In this document: positions 63,554 through 64,000 of the stretch, in pieces | Layout of the letters: each line of letters begins with the position of its first letter | Numbering within the stretch: position 1 is the first letter of the stretch | DNA from: Cacajao melanocephalus | Taxonomy: Eukaryota; Chordata; Mammalia; Primates; Pitheciidae | Assembly (NCBI GenBank): GCA_963573385.1 | Contig: CAUYLG010051975.1 | Coordinates: 1 to 64,000, forward strand | DNA: 64,000 nt | Direction of reading: 5' to 3' | Notes under the pieces: generated by a model | What the model was told of the DNA's origin: nothing | Database searches by the model: none | What the model saw: the letters and a program-made list of their open reading frames with translations, nothing else | Translations under genes and position numbers: made by a program

Positions 63554-64000
63554 GTGCTGGATTCAAATTATAGTCCGTGATTACAAATTATTTTTAACAT
63601 TTTAATAAACATTTGGGTGAAAGTTGCTCTCAGTATTCTTTATTATCGAAATCTAGACAAAATGAAATCTGCCTCACAATTACTATCAAGATTCCAAGGC
63701 TCTAAAACCAGAAAGGGAAACTTGGTTGCAGCATTTCCCAAAATATATCCCGTACTATGTTAGTAAGTGCTGGGGTGTGAACAAGGAGGTGGAGGAGGCA
63801 GGAAATTCATAGCCAAAGTGCTTAGAAAATGTTGAGTTAAAGAAAATGAAAATATTTCCATGAATGCAGGATTTCTCAGATTCTTTAATATTTCAATACG
63901 CATTGTGAACTGTTAGCAGAAAAACTAGCACAAGGGCTTCATAAATTTAGATGACCATTAAACTTTTTTCTCTAAACATCTCAAGAGACTGAAGTGCTAT
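63554..64000. other. Unique DNA to window end
   Basis: No gene or repeat family recognised. Confidence 0.35.

Overview
The window is primate nuclear DNA, almost certainly human or a close ape. It carries eight Alu elements, primate-age L1 3' ends, MaLR LTRs, ancient MIR and L2 copies, long AT-rich non-coding stretches, and a single short exon with canonical splice sites. Nothing bacterial, plasmid or phage-like is present. No tRNA, rRNA or CRISPR array was seen, and no intact long reading frame.

The only protein-coding feature I can defend is a 154-bp internal exon on the minus strand at 60753-60906. It encodes 51 residues of the N-terminal part of an M14 cytosolic carboxypeptidase domain and reads best as AGBL1 (CCP4), the close paralogue of AGTPBP1 (CCP1). 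If so, most of the window is intron of this very large gene, transcribed right to left here. No neighbouring exon was recognised.

Layout: 1-602 is an ERV1-type LTR with an intact terminal inverted repeat. 603-4745 is intronic DNA with two MIRs and one Alu. 4746-10105 is a nearly full-length, dead L1M. 10106-25715 is mostly unique DNA with MLT1-type LTRs, an Alu, MIR and L2 pieces. 25720-28200 is an internally deleted L1 split by a MaLR LTR, followed by a long L2 (28208-29070) and a 5'-truncated L1P with a 16-bp target-site duplication. 31370-31895 is antisense L1/HAL1-like. 35170-36275 holds two L2 3' ends. 36924-41760 is a rearranged L1M containing a 940-bp-offset direct duplication and three Alus. 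42889-43098 is MER20. 43100-49600 is largely unique and includes a candidate conserved block. 49640-50605 is a deleted L1. 51950-54360 is L2/MIR-rich with an Alu inside an L2. 54361-61100 is mostly unique and holds a striking near-perfect hairpin (57155-57230), a 21-bp triplicate, a TG repeat and the exon. The end has an L1P 3' fragment and two Alus.

The most unusual structures are the 35-bp-arm hairpin at 57155-57230, the 940-bp-offset duplication at 36924-38103, several short exact tandem duplications in otherwise unique DNA, and a CA-rich tract (gene sense) about 500 nt downstream of the exon's 5' splice site. No new multi-gene system is present. Family names for repeats come from recognising consensus phrases by eye; boundaries are approximate unless a target-site duplication is cited.
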